This document shows, piece by piece, positions 63,311-64,000 of a stretch of 64,000 nucleotides of DNA (within the stretch, counting starts at the first letter, position 1; each line of letters begins with the position of its first letter). The DNA is from Wuchereria bancrofti (lineage: Eukaryota > Nematoda > Chromadorea > Rhabditida > Onchocercidae). Under the pieces are notes generated by a model. That model was not told the DNA's origin. It saw nothing but the letters and a program-made list of their open reading frames with translations, and did not search any database. Location of the stretch: contig SSBO01000009.1 of assembly GCA_005281725.1 (NCBI GenBank), positions 4,166,163 to 4,230,162 on the forward strand, written 5' to 3'. The position numbers and the translations under genes were made by a program.

Positions 63311-64000
63311 ACGGTGAGGCCTGGATGAGTGCATGGATCTAACCGCGAAACTGTTAACAGCTGCCAATCTCACCGCAACACGGAACGACTCAGAATGACT
63401 ACTTTGCTACTGTGGACGTTATCAGAAGGCGGCGAATGTCTATTCCCGGTTGATCTATCCAATGTGTGAAGATGGGTAAGATACGGTGGACGATGAATGG
63501 TGGTGATAATCGAAATGAAGTTCTAATTTCCAAATCCGCTTTTCGTACTTATAATGTTTTCTCAGTTAAAAACCCAACAAATATCTCAAAAAATTAATAT
63601 AATTCAAAAATGTGATAATAAAGCAGTACAAATACAAGTACTAATACTATGAAGCTACGTCACCTTCATACAGCATAAATGACCGACAACTATGACAAAA
63701 AACCCTTGAAAATAATTCAGAGCTATTAGCGGAATTCCTACCACACGTGTAGGGTTGCAAGGTATACACGTGCAAGGCATGCACGTAAGGACTCCGTGAA
63801 TGCTCGTCTCTTATAATGCAAAGTCAAAATTTTGTAACCTTTCCGCATGTAATTCTATCCCTAATTGTATGCATGCAGGGAGAAAGAGGACTGACTGACT
63901 GCACGTATATATGTGAAGGAAAGAAAGTGAAGAAGAGAACACCGACCGAGAAAACATATAGTAACAGCAACCGCCAACGATAAAAAAATAATGCACTGAA

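Larger units (their letters stand above)
62729..64000. other. Upstream intergenic region of the Argonaute gene
   Basis: No supported gene. Contains the CA/TA microsatellite, a perfect hairpin at 63269-63310 and CACGTG boxes at 63744 and 63767. The 64-codon minus frame at 62858-63052 lacks splice partners and is not called. Confidence 0.55.

Overview
This window comes from a nematode nuclear genome, most likely a clade III / filarial-type worm. It is AT-rich. Its genes are broken into many small exons with GT-AG introns and poly-T/TTTCAG acceptors. Several start codons lie directly behind a TTTCAG-type site, as expected for spliced-leader trans-splicing. The protein families also point to a nematode: a worm-specific WAGO/CSR-1-clade Argonaute and a MIG-18-like fibronectin-type-I secreted protein. 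No rRNA, tRNA, CRISPR or bacterial features were seen. Exon models were built by hand by joining open frames across GT-AG sites and checking that phases agree. Most large genes close exactly in frame from ATG to stop.

Plus strand, left half. An unrecognised 197-aa protein with a repeated HRGF..KARE motif lies at 3610-7132. A MIG-18-like secreted protein lies at 11495-13292. The ubiquitin E1 gene uba-1 (15692-25238, 23 exons, 1063 aa) includes a far-upstream first exon encoding a basic, NLS-like N-terminus. An M17 leucyl aminopeptidase (lap-2 like) occupies 26905-30465. A small four-TM MARVEL-like gene lies on the minus strand at 30998-33143. After an intergenic stretch holding what looks like a decayed coiled-coil gene comes the germinal-centre kinase gck-2/MAP4K3 (37289-42508, plus strand).

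Minus strand, right half. Reading from high to low coordinates are a CSR-1-like Argonaute (62716-56073, 22 exons, 1099 aa), the spliceosomal HAT-repeat protein Crooked neck/CRNKL1 (55099-50088), a candidate 116-aa membrane protein (48272-47271), and the Golgi PAPS transporter pst-1 (47209-44214). The last three share orientation. The small ORF ends only 62 nt before the pst-1 ATG, which itself sits 2 nt behind a poly-T/TAG acceptor, so an operon is likely. The C. elegans homologues of CRNKL1 and pst-1 are, as I recall, M03F8.3 and M03F8.2 from the same cosmid, which would make this ancestral linkage.

The most interesting points are: the conserved internal-start layout of uba-1; the Argonaute, which keeps catalytic aspartates and has an RG-containing N-terminus; two inferred GC-AG introns, one in CRNKL1 and one in the Argonaute; the hidden ORF between CRNKL1 and pst-1; and several near-perfect hairpins in non-coding DNA.
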